Shown: in pieces, positions 24,001 to 34,666 of the stretch
Layout of the letters: each line of letters opens with the position of its first letter
How positions within the stretch are numbered: the first letter of the stretch is position 1
Origin: Chondrosia reniformis
Taxonomy: Eukaryota > Porifera > Demospongiae > Chondrillida > Chondrillidae
NCBI GenBank assembly: GCA_947172415.1
Contig: OX359193.1
Location: 1,544,501-1,608,500, forward strand
Length of the DNA stretch: 64,000 nucleotides
Reading direction: 5' to 3'
The notes under the pieces: model-generated
What the model saw: only the letters and a program-made list of their open reading frames with translations
What the model was told of the DNA's origin: nothing
The model's database searches: none
Translations under genes and position numbers: made by a program

Positions 24001-27000
24001 AGTAGTGTTTTGAATTAATTAAATATGAACAGTCAAAGATAAAAACATTTATATCAGATTGAAAGTGTTTCTCAACAATTTCCATACCTTGTACGTCTCA
24101 GCCAGCCCTTTCTTTCTCAATATGGCTGAAGGAGCATACACTTCAGTGTCACCTTTTCTTATTTTCCACCAACCGTCCATTTTTATAGCTATGACCTCCA
24201 CCAGGTCTCCAGGGTTCAAATCTATTTCATCACTGTTGCTAGCTTTAAACTCTTCAACAACAAAGTACTCATCTGGTTCTGCAGATACAGAAATATTGCA
24301 TGATCTGTGACTTTAAGAGTTAAAGTATAACATTCACAAGTACAGATAGAGACAGTGCCTAGTTTGATCATATCAAAATTAGCAAACCTACGTATACCTC
24401 TTTACTTAAGCAATTACTAAAAGTTATACAGTAATAGTCATATAAAAATGGTTCATGTGCTTATATATTTTAAGAGTCCCATATAATAAAAAGCATTTCA
24501 TGTGCTTATATAATTATTAACGACAATTAAGAAGAGAATAACCATAAGTCACAAAATTTTCACAATTAGCCATGCATCTTACTTCCTAGAATATAATTAT
24601 GTCTTAAATTGGTTGGAATACTAGTCGACTAACCAGCCATGGTATCTTCTGCACTGTTAGCTCTTCCTCGCTCATTCACTGCCTCTAGTACTGAGGCTGG
24701 TGCATAGCCTTGAATATCTTCAACCTCCACCATCCACCATCCTAACACACATACATAAAATACTACATTGATAGGTAGTAAAGGATTCAATATTATATAT
24801 GAACAATTATCATCTCACAATGTTGATGCAAGGCAACACAGTGTGGCTGAAAGGCACTTTTTAATTGCTATATTTGGAATCCATAAGTAACTTCAAATGA
24901 TTACTGTAGATATTAAGCAAGAAAGGACTTAAATCTTCTTCTTCACGCTTGTGCTGACAACTTGTGACGGAATGAAGGATGGAATTTCCAGTAACAGCTG
25001 TCTGGCCCAGTGGAGAAAGGAAGAATGCAAGACGAACAGTATCCTCATACGAAACTCTTTACGTAGGTCTCACCAGTCTTGTGATTTTAGTCTATTATAT
25101 TTTTAGTTTATTCTTATGCTTGCTAACCATGTATGTAGGAAAATGGTGATGTCATGGTATACACACATACATATATCATATACCATCATGATCGCGACAG
25201 ATAAACCCTATCACTTCACACATACGTACGTACGTACATACCAGTGTCGTGCTTCTCAATGACAGTAACTGTTTCCCCTGTCTTCAGATCAACCTGCTGA
25301 CTGTCCAGCTTGTTGTAGTCTTGTGTTACCATGTACACTAACTGTGACTCCTCGTGATCATCATCTAAATCGGCCAGATCAAAGGTCTGTGCCCTCTCCT
25401 TCAACACTACAATGAAGCAAGATTTTTAGGATTTTATAAAGTTTTGGACATCATTTCAGACTATCATTTAACTAATATATTCTTGTATTTTGCCAGAAAC
25501 CGACTAAAATGGTGAAGGACATCAAAAATGTTTAAATTGTGCATGCTACAATTGCTAAGCCCGTTTTTAAAATTTCACAGTGGAAATATGATTCATTTCT
25601 AAAGCAATAAATTGTAAGTATTTGAAAATACATGTAGTTTTGTATCATATATAATAGCTACTAAATACACATACGTATATTACAATGCATGCCAAGGATT
25701 CACAGAAGATCAAGATAAAGAAAAAGACAAAGACTCCCAGGATCACTGATGAAGGGTGGAATTGGCTGTCTGACCCAGTGGAGAAGAAGATGAAAGAAGG
25801 GAAAAGAAGGAAGAAAAGACTCCTGTATCTTCATCCAAAGCTCTCTTCAGGTTTAGTTACCCTATAGGCTCTTTTACAGAATATCATGTAAGAAAATGGT
25901 ATCTTAGATTTTTCATGGCTATTAGCTGGTGTACATCACATGACCTTTTGACCTTACTTTGCTCAGTAGACTCTGAAGAAGTTACTTGTGTTGTGTGCTG
26001 AAATCGGTTGGAAAGCAGAGGATTAACAATGCGCTTTCCCATCTGAACAGAGGAGGTCAGGTCTGGTCGAATAATGTTATCTTTGGACCTTCCTGATGTA
26101 CTTTGTCTCCGCACTCTACAACAGTAGTTCAGGAAACAATTTATTATACATATACGTATGGTGGGCTGACTGATTAGTATTTATAAACCTACTTGATCCC
26201 ACTGACAGTGTCATCACTAAGTACTTATAAACCTACTTGATCTCACTGACAGTGTCATCAACTAAGTACATATAAACCTACTCGATCCCACTTACTCGAT
26301 CCCACTGACAGTGTCATCAGGCCAGAGACTGAAGAACCCATACAAAATAGTAGACTGGGAGATTTCTGAAGGCATTTTTATCAACTGCTGACAGAATTCT
26401 TCAAGCCTTTTCTGTCTCTTTTCGGCAACTTGATGAATTTGACTTCTTCCAATGTAAATCTTCCCTGTCATATGAGAAAGAGGGTTAACATCTAAATATG
26501 TCCATGCAAGAACACATGATAAACTGTGGATGACCTAATGTACAAACATATGCACACATACATATATACTTAACCTTTACTGATGATGTAATGCTATGAT
26601 ATTGTGAAATAATTCCCCATTAGTATTATTATAATATATACATAAATTAGATGATTTCAAGTAGTATCCTGGGTATTAAGAGATTTTCATTTGTACATAT
26701 TAAGCCACTAAGGATGTAAGTTCAGTATTAAAGATGTATGCACAGTAATGTATCATGTCACAAAATTGGATTAATGGGTTAATGGGTAGAGTACAAAATT
26801 TCAACTATTATATGCAGCACATAATAGATGTTGCATGGTGTACATACGTATACATACATATTTAGTTTCATTTAAATCAGATTAATAAATTGTGTATGGA
26901 AATATTTCAACTGAAAAAAACGTTTTTTACTCTTTATGCAGCATTGAGAATTATGTTATCCCTAGGACTAGAGGCTTATACTTTCTACTTTACAGTTGAG

Positions 27001-30000
27001 ATGATTTCTAAAAACATAGGAAGAAAGGATCTTAAGAACTTTCAGCTTATGATTAATTAAATTGATTTTGCTAGTAACCCATTCTAAATGAATACCGATT
27101 GAGAAGAATACTTAAACTACAATCTATCCGCAAACCATCCATGGTACTGGCAATAAATAATCTATTACACTATTTTCTTATCAATATGGTTGCCATAATA
27201 TGAGGCTAAGGGAAGTACAAAAAGATAGGACTGTACATGTTTTCCATGACATTTTACTTATGGAAAAACTATGGAGTTGTAATGTAATGTTGGTATAGCA
27301 AAAGTCTGGTATACATACATATACAATCAGCTACCCTATAGACACTTATATAGTAACCATACTCTCTTATATTAAGATAACATTCTTCACTTTATAAGGC
27401 TTGGCAGGTCATGGGACATTTATAACACTACACCTGCTACCAAAGGATTTCATCGTGGCATTGGCTTCAGGAATGAAATCATTTCTTGTGAAAGCTAAAA
27501 TGTGCTAAAGAAGGCAACTTTACTTTCTTTGAAGATGACAGTGTGTTGGTTACAAGTGCTGTATTTCCCGCTTACCTGGCATATCTGGGAGAGAAACTGA
27601 CTTCTTCTGAAAGTTGTAGCTTTTCAACATCAGGTTCGAATGAAGCTCTTTTAATTTACACTAAATTAAAAGGATTTCAAGTCAAAAAATGGAATACAAT
27701 GATGGTAACACAATAATTGATAAAATGGACAAACTATGATTCTATTACCTGCATGGATTGAAATAAAATGAGTTAAAAACCTATGTGTCCCCCCACACTC
27801 GATCTATCTTTTGGCAACTGCAGCCATACAACCGAATTGCAAGATGAAAACAGAGAAATATTAAGAAATAAATATTTTACAACAAGTGTCACAACTACAT
27901 TCACATTCATGTTCAATCAAACATTCTGTATATACAGAGGCACTTGCAGACTTCATCCTAACTTTATTCATTATTTAATTGTTTGCAGTAATTTCATTTA
28001 TTCAATTTTTCACACAATTTTTCAAAATTTTATTTATTCAATACTAGAATACTTATACATTGCTTGCATTCACAGGAAACACAAATGAAATATGTATTAT
28101 CTGGGGGTGAGGACTGGACTTTAAAAAGCTTTCACAGGTCAACCTCAGACTAGCAGAAGATGGAGGAAAACACATAATTATAGATGTCCCTTAAAATGGG
28201 TCAAAGTTCTACTCTTAAGAGGATTAATGAAGGGAGAAGAACAAATCATTGGAGCACTACAAAGTAATTGCATACACAATTGAACATCTAAAGCATGAAT
28301 TTCAACTTAGGAAATATGTACATATACAAAGATATATTTTTCATTATGTGATCACCCATTGATAAAATACAGGGTTAATATATACTTGTATAAGTCCAGA
28401 TATGTACACATACAATTATGTATATACAGACAGTGTAATTGAAATCCTAATTCAAAAAGGTAGTAATAATCTGCTTACATTAATAATGGTACAAAATAGA
28501 ATTGAAACATTTTATAAATCAAAAGAATTCACTTTTTAGATATGTATATATAGTAGTGATTAATTAGGTGACTAATAGTGCAGTGTTAATATAAATGTAT
28601 CTCTCGCAATTCACCCTAAGGCAGGGTCACTTCACTTTAGGACAGTGCTCCATTGAGAATATTTCCCTCCCTTCACTTGATGAAAACAAATTAACACTTT
28701 AATATATAGATCATCCCTCAATATTTTGTGCCACTTTCTGAAGCCCTACTAAAAGCATAGCCCCATGACCAAAAAGACACAACTTGAAGATGTATGATCA
28801 ATCCTCTACATTTAAATCTGACCATTGCCTGACCACTTCCTTATAAAAATGCAATAGGTTATTGTACTGTGATCTTCACAGCAAGCACATCCTTTTTCAG
28901 ATGAAGCCAGAATATAAATTTATTGCTAATCAGATCATACAAAATCTATGCAAAGTGTGGCATTAATTATTATTAAAAGGCACTAGAGCATGCAGTTAAT
29001 ACTAAATTGTAAAACTGTACATAATATAAACTAGAGCATGCAGTCAATACTAATGTTAAACTGTATGTAATATAAACTAGAGCATGCAGTCAATACTAAT
29101 GTTAAACTGTATGTAATATAAACTAGAGCATGCAGTCAATACTAATGTTAAACTGTATGTAATATAAACTAGAGCATGCAGTCAATACTAATGTTAAACT
29201 GTATGTAATATAAACTAGAGCATGCAGTCAATACTAATGTTTAACTGTATGTAATATAAACTAGAGCATGCAGTCAATACTAATGTTTAACTGTATGTAA
29301 TATAAACTAGAGCATGCAGTCAATACTAATGTTAAACTGTATGTAATATAAACTAGAGCATGCAGTCAATACTAATGTTAAACTGTATGTAATATAAACT
29401 AGAGCATGCAGTCAATACTAATGTTAAACTGTATGTAATATAAACTAGAGCATGCAGTCAATACTAATGTTTAACTGTACATAATATACATAATATTCCT
29501 AAGCTTTTATGATAAAATAGTTTTGACCTAACAAAAGTAATATTATATTGAAATTTTATACAAACTGTTCTTTTAATTCTGCTTCACTCAAATTAAAAAT
29601 TGAATATAGACTATCTAGAACAATGGTACAGATTCAAAAACAAGTGCATTCAATAGCTATCCTAGGATAAACGGATGGTAATTCCTTGCATCTGTTGGTA
29701 AACTCTAGTCACTGTGAGTCCCGGCTTCTCAATTCACTCTAGGATAAGTGGCAATTATCTCAAGCCATAGAGACACACTCTTATTATCAAATCTATCCAC
29801 AGCCGCTCGCCACAACCAGTTATTTACATTTATTTTATATTACTTCTAATTTACGAAGCGAAACCATATTAGTGCAATAACAAAAACAACACAATACAAG
29901 ACTATCAGAGCAAAAAAGAACACACTCTTCAAAATATTTTGGAATTGAAATAAATTCCACCCTCTGGCACTGACAATTAAATATGTATGGCTCAGCACTT

Positions 30001-30495
30001 GAACTCGTGTGTAAATCCGCTACCTACACTAACTATATCCATATAGGGGTGCGTCACGGTGCTCAAATATGGACTTATGATTCCTTACCCAGAAATCGAA
30101 AAAGTTGGAGTAACGCCTGTATACGGTAACCTTCTGTCCATTTGACCACTCGACGACTATCTTGTACGTCTACAGATAAGAATCAGGAATAAATACTTGA
30201 TCGTCACACACTATCCAGATAAAGGTCCTTAAGTATTACGTAGATTTTGAGCGCAATCTAGCAGTAAATGGTGTTTCATCAGACCAAAACATAACCCTCT
30301 TATGGCCCTGGTATGGTATTGAAGGACAGGTGTAGAAGATAATATGTATTACTGTAATACACTTCCTGCCAAATCTGCAAGAAAGCCACTTACATAAAAC
30401 TTGTTTGGAACTCGTCTTTTCTTGATGTCCGGAATACAAACACTGAGGATAATTGGCTTGGAGTACTCACTGGAGAAATGCTGCGTAGACGCCAT
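15095..30495 (-). CDS. PX-SH3-SH3-proline-rich-SH3-SH2 adaptor protein
   Basis: Nineteen exons: 30394-30495, 30089-30169, 27576-27660, 26296-26464, 25958-26115, 25242-25406, 24634-24741, 24088-24278, 23323-23399, 21941-22977, 21427-21507, 21219-21269, 20862-21032, 17150-17733, 16236-16563, 15980-16041, 15872-15919, 15775-15812, 15095-15311. They total 3753 nt (1250 aa) with consistent phases. The PX domain (about 10-145) has VVEWSNGQKVTVYRRYSNF. SH3-1 (about 220-276) has LVYMVTQDYNKLDSQQVDL and GWWMVEVEDIQGYAPASVL. SH3-2 (about 293-347) has DGWWKIRKGD. A long disordered Pro/Ser/Thr-rich stretch follows (about 380-960) with PPPPYAK and several tyrosine motifs such as DEYIDID. SH3-3 is at about 966-1020 (KEWWYIRIASEEGWTPKEIW). 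The SH2 domain (about 1134-1225) starts WFYKTMDRPEAERLL and has the phosphotyrosine-binding Arg in FLVRERI (about 1161). The PX plus SH3 part resembles p47phox and TKS4/TKS5 organisers. The SH2 domain suggests recruitment to phosphotyrosine, for example on a receptor kinase. Exact orthology is not claimed. Confidence 0.9.
18700..20585. repeat. 1.9-kb minisatellite, 19-21-bp unit
   Basis: About ninety copies of GTGTGGACACTAAGGGGAGAG with A/G variants and 1-2-bp shorter units, in the intron between exons 17150-17733 and 20862-21032 of the PX adaptor. On the gene's sense strand each unit reads CTCTCCCCTTAG followed by TG, which looks like a 3' splice site. Confidence 0.97.
21056..21195. repeat. 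CCATACCACTCCACTA-type tandem repeat
   Basis: Imperfect 5-, 10- and 15-bp CCACT/CCATA units in the intron upstream of PX adaptor exon 20862-21032, about 25 bp from its acceptor. Confidence 0.88.
21495..21615. repeat. ~30-bp array containing the acceptor of PX adaptor exon 11
   Basis: About five copies of a ~30-bp unit with GAGGGATTGCTACATTAATA. On the sense strand each reads AATGTAGCAATCCCTC, that is the acceptor plus the first bases of exon 21427-21507, whose border is 21507/21508. Confidence 0.88.
21680..21938. repeat. CATGACATCCACATGATGTA minisatellite at PX adaptor donor
   Basis: About a dozen ~21-bp units run up to within a few bases of the donor of exon 21941-22977 (GTATGTATGTGGATGTC). 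Long open frames with CHVDVMCTS-like repeats here are artefacts. Confidence 0.92.
23103..23148. repeat. Perfect 20-bp inverted repeat
   Basis: GTATAACTATAATAAGAGGC and its exact reverse complement are separated by six bases. It lies in the PX adaptor intron between exons 21941-22977 and 23323-23399. Confidence 0.85.
23775..23920 (+). repeat. Interspersed repeat family A, diverged fragment
   Basis: CAAGACAAAGACTCCCAGGGTCACTGAGGAAG and CCTCATCCAAAGCTTTG match the family middle. A second, opposite fragment lies at about 23465-23535. Further fragments: 10045-10120, 24930-25090, 39735-39860, 40540-40600 and 51685-51750. Confidence 0.7.
25691..25917 (+). repeat. Interspersed repeat family A, near-full copy
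   Basis: Very close to the 14377 copy, with a short deletion after GGTGGAATT. It lies in the intron between PX adaptor exons 25958-26115 and 25242-25406, opposite to gene direction. Confidence 0.9.
26175..26315. repeat. ~45-bp array containing the donor of PX adaptor exon 4
   Basis: Three imperfect copies of GATGACACTGTCAGTGGGAT plus donor (minus strand), separated by AGTAGGTTTATAAGTACTTAGT-like sequence. The innermost copy is the true end of exon 26296-26464; a smaller 13-bp duplication (GTGGGATCGAGTA) lies at the border itself. Confidence 0.85.
28981..29490. repeat. 46-bp tandem array in PX adaptor intron 2
   Basis: About eleven copies of a 46-bp unit (landmark CTAGAGCATGCAGTCAATAC), very homogeneous, inside the 2.4-kb intron between exons 27576-27660 and 30089-30169. 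Confidence 0.95.
30236..30330 (-). pseudogene. Possible Tc1-like transposase fragment
   Basis: A short minus-strand frame reads KRVMFWSDETPFTARLRS. WSDET is typical of the second-Asp region of Tc1 transposases. It lies in intron 1 of the PX adaptor, covers only about 30 codons and ends in a stop. Confidence 0.35.
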
Positions 30496-30687
30496 CTCAA
30501 CCGATTTTAACGAGGAAATGGGACTTCACTAACTATCTATAGTCAGCTGGTGTGCCTTGCGGACGATGCTTAATGAGATTCATGATAGTAGGAGGAGCAA
30601 TAAATAAGTCGGTTGCTATGGAAATAGAAAATCACAAAATGGCCACTGTCTAAACTGCTGTACTAGAAAACGTATTCGGAAAAAGCC
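30496..30687. promoter_or_regulatory. Head-to-head PX adaptor/tektin promoter with X-box-like motif
   Basis: Only 192 bp separate the start codons of the minus-strand PX adaptor and the plus-strand tektin. At 30612-30625 GTTGCTATGGAAAT matches 13 of 14 positions of the X-box consensus (last position T instead of C). It shares its first ten bases with the CCDC65 motif, and both are on the plus strand upstream of a flagellar gene. Confidence 0.5.
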
Positions 30688-33600
30688 ATGGCACACGTTG
30701 TCCAGTCTCCGCAGAAGTACCATCCCCATGAATGGAAACAATCGAACCACCTTCAGTATGTTACCGCTGAAAATGAGCGTTCTGCTGCTGAGCGCTTAAG
30801 GGACGAGTCAGAACGCGTTTTACAGGAAACTCAAGCACGCACTGAAAAAGCACAAGCCGATGTTAACATGAAACTGTCTCAGAGAATTAGAGATGTGCAT
30901 TTTTGGAAATCTGAAGTTGAAGGAAAAATTGAAGAGATAAGCAAAGAGATAGAGTCTCTTTCTTCCTCTAAGGAACAATTGGAATTTGCCTTACAAGCCA
31001 GTCAAACCCCACTTGAAGTGACTAGATGTTGCCTCTCGTACAGAGAGAACAGAAAGGCCATTGATCTTGTGCATGATGACGTGGAGATCCAACTAATGAA
31101 GGCACAGCAAATACAAACACACATACACCAGTCATTGTGTAATACAAAGTGGTTAAGGGGCACAGGGCTATACCTGGAAATGTATAAACCATCGCCACTT
31201 ATACATACATAGATACGTACATATCATTGTCATATATACAGTATAGGGTATGGAAAATGGGAAATGTTATTTTATATATATTTCATGTTGTCAAATTGCT
31301 AGCTAGTAGCTATTAAGAGGGTATATGATAACTGTCTGATACTCCCTAAATGGTTTTCATACAGTCTATCAGTGTTGTACATATGTATATGAGGCTAATG
31401 AGGTTTGTACATAAGCCAATGATAGTGTAGAGTGGCCGATGTAGAGAATAACCATAAACTAACATTAACTTTCTCCGTGGATAATTAAATAGTATTTGGG
31501 ATATAAGCATTTGTTTGCTATACTAAGGTAATGTTGCATTGTGGTTTCTCTAGGAGGTTGAGGTGATTGATGGAATACAGGGCTTGCTCCACCAGACCTT
31601 GGACCAGACAACTGAACAGATCCGTATCCTGAGGTCTTGCAAGTATAAACTGGAGAAGGACTTTGCTGATAAAATCTCTGCCCATCAGATTGATCGGAAC
31701 ACTCTAGGAGGGCAGGATACTAGTGGAATACCAGCTACAATGGTACCAAACCCCAAGGCAGTAGATTCCAAGTACGTATGTAGTAATCTACCAGAAGTGG
31801 CCTAGGTCTCTGTTTGCCTGTTACATATATGTACGTACGTACGTATATATTGTATATCAGGAATTGAATGTGTATGTCTAAAGAATGTGAGATTGCAAGT
31901 TTGTCCACATCTCCAAGTTTTAATTTCTTTGATTTTGCAGCTCAATAATTCAGTATACTAGTCTGTACACCTTAATCTTCATCTCACATTCTTTATATTA
32001 CAATCTATTCTATTACCCTAGCTTTAGACTCCTGGTATACAGTAAAAACGTGTAGTTTTGACATAAATTCAGTAATCTAATGTCTGATATTCTATAAGAA
32101 TGCTAGTGGTATACTCTGTTGTATCTTATTACAGGTGCGTCACCCCTGATCAGTGGGAAAACTTTTCCAACCAGAATATTCTCAAGGCGGAGAAGGAGCG
32201 TAATGCTTCCTCCATGCTGCGAGGTGTCATCTGCGGTGTGCTTGATCAGACCAAGCAAGACATGCTTAGACAGAGGGCGGTAGTTGACCAGTCCTTTGAA
32301 CAGAGAATCACTGAGACACAGGAGGCAAAGGACAGCCTGGAGGACCATCTAACAAAGGTATACTTCAATATACGTACATATGAATATGTATGTGTAGTAC
32401 ATAATAGTTTTTTGGAGGGGGAGGAGACTACGTTTGGCTATGTATATAGGAGGAGTTTCAAAGTTACAAAAATTTCTACATCAAATTGTATCAAATCTAA
32501 TAATATAGCACATGTCCAAGTAATCCTCGTAAATTAAATGGCAAAACTACAGAAGAGTTTTTTTCCGTGAAAATCCTAAGATTTTCTCACAAAATAGTGC
32601 ACATCTGATACTGTTTCTATACATACTTTTATCACTTTGTATATAATGTGTTATGTAAAAAGTAGATTTATACAGGAAGAGAAAGGTGATTGGCTAACAA
32701 GATATAGTTGCTCAATAGTAATGCAGTGGTGCTTAAAGCTCTAGATATACGTACGTACATAAGTTTCCCACTGCCAAATGGCTTCTATCTCCAGGTCTTG
32801 TGAAGATGTACGACCATGCACCTTACTAATACATTATTGTCATATGTAGGAGTGTCATCATACGTAGACATATTAACATGTTAACATGTAGTGTATTGTA
32901 TTGCAAGTATGTATGTTATTGAGACTGTTATTCTTCAGCGAAAAGTCTTCATCAGTGAATCTCTTCTTGTACAATAGACCTGTTTCTGAATATGATGCAT
33001 CAAAGTCTCACTCTTGCTATCTTGTAGGTTGGTGTGGATATTTCAGCAATGGAGACCAACATCAGTGCTCTCCAAGAAGGGCTGCAGAACAAGGAAGAAC
33101 CCATGGCTTATGCTCACAGCAGGATTAACCAAAGAAGACAAAGGCCCAACGTTGAGCTAGTACATGATCCACCACAAAAGAGACTCATACAAGAGGTTGG
33201 AGAGATTACAGGTCAGTGCCATTGTCAGCATTTGGGATGTGTTGAAATGATTGTTGTCAAATCCTCAAATCTATGGAAAATGGAGGACTTTAGGATCCAA
33301 AGCCAGTCTTAAAACTTTGATGTCATCATCATTTGCCTCGGAATTTTACCTCATCCACTCATGTCTCCTGTGGAGCACAATGAGCTAATGGGTGGAACTG
33401 AAATTCACTTAACAAGAACCAGAGTCTCACCTTGGCCACTTGAAAGATGGTCAAACTACGTATAGACAGCTGTTTTGTCCTTACTAGGTTCCCAATTACC
33501 TCAATTATATCAGTCTTACTCATGTATATGTTCATGTACTGAGTAGTGGCATAAAATTATTAAATTCTATATATGTATGTATATACTTACATACCTGGGT

Positions 33601-34009
33601 ACATATGTACATATGTAATAATAGATATCTGTTTACAGGAAGTATCTATAAGTACATGATACCATATGCAATGTACAGCATTGTCTGCTTTAGAGTAATT
33701 GTAACTGTTTGCTTATTATATATATTGAATTAGATGGCCCATGCCTCTCCTAAGAGTACTGTATAGTGTACTCTCTAATGAAGCAGCTATTGTTACGTAG
33801 GTTGGTACATTATTAAATGGTCACCTTAATGTTATCTCCTTTCAGAGAGCATTGATCAGCTAAAACAGAAGCTGAGTGAATCCCAATCTGCTCTAAAAGC
33901 ACTCTTGCGCAGGCAACTAGCTTTGAAAGAAGATGTGGAGATAAAGAATGATTCATTGCATATTGATCGAGATTGCTGCATGGCTCTACGCTATCAGAAG
34001 CTAAATTAG
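30688..34009 (+). CDS. Tektin (tektin-4-like)
   Basis: Five exons: 30688-31101, 31554-31771, 32135-32357, 33028-33211, 33846-34009. They total 1203 nt (400 aa) and all phases fit. The protein is almost entirely coiled coil. It starts MAHVVQSPQKYHPHEW and contains the tektin repeat signatures AIDLVHDDVEIQLMK, SCKYKLEKDFADKI, TPDQWENFSNQNILKAEKER, the hallmark RPNVELVHD and a terminal NDSLHIDRDCC. The segment before the hallmark (NKEEPMAYAHSRI) is closest to tektin-4 in my reading, but tektin-3/5 are possible. Tektins form filaments inside ciliary and flagellar doublet microtubules. Intron 1 would use a GC donor (AAG|GC at 31101-31103); no GT donor keeps both frames. An X-box-like motif lies 63 bp upstream of the ATG, and the gene shares its upstream region with the PX adaptor. 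Confidence 0.93.
31852..32040. mobile_element. Inverted-repeat family D (GTATATCAGGAATTGAA ends)
   Basis: Left GTATATCAGGAATTGAATG, right reversed GTATACCAGGAGTCTAAAG, inner AAAGAATGTGAGATTG and CTCACATTCTTTA. A shorter relative lies at 1485-1597 in a Piwi intron and a diverged one at about 9196-9375. Confidence 0.6.
33318..33490 (+). repeat. Interspersed repeat family B, copy 2
   Basis: CATCATCATTTG, GGAGCACAATGAGCTAATGG, TTCACTTAACAAGAACCAGA and TATAGACAGCTGTTTTGTCC, in the last tektin intron. Confidence 0.75.
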
Positions 34010-34666
34010 TTCACTAGATCAACCACTACCTACATATGAACTCCATCTTGTATCTTGTTTACCATAATAATATTATTATTGTACTCTGTAGCAGCTGTCT
34101 GTGATTAAATAAACAGTGAAAAGGGAGTGTTTGTTATTGGTCATGCATAATGTATGCATATGGCTACCAGGAGTATAGACTTAACTAGGAGTTATCGCTG
34201 TTAGTCTCTAACATATGTAATTTGAGAAATTTCAGTAACTTGGCAATGTAAATCCATATAGACCATCTTCATGCATATACGCAGACTGATGCAATCTACT
34301 TGTTATAAAAATTATTTAATAAAGCCACTTAAAGCCTCTTTTTAGTGCTGTACATTAAATACATTGTGCTACGTATGTTTCAGTTGTCATCCAGAAAATA
34401 CACTACATGTGCACTGTATAATAATTATGCTTCTTTATATGGGTCTTCCCAACAACCAACTTATATATATATGAACTTAAGAGTGCTGATCATAAGCATG
34501 CATCAACATTATTATATATTAGCAAAATTATCTCTGTCAATTGTTCATTATACACACAATATATACAATGTGCAGTATATACAGATTTAAAAGTTTAGAA
34601 CAATAACATTATATGGTGCATCTGCTTATGGCTTCTTAAGATTAGGAAGCCATTTTGGTTACCATT
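34010..34666. other. Convergent spacer between tektin and RTK 3' ends
   Basis: AT-rich, 657 bp. An AATAAA polyadenylation-type signal for tektin lies at about 34107 (TTAAATAAACAG), 100 bp after the stop. No gene seen. Confidence 0.6.

Noticed and set aside
28981-29490. Possible CRISPR-like array because of regular spacing
   Set aside because: The whole 46-bp unit is repeated with no variable spacers and the context is a eukaryotic intron.
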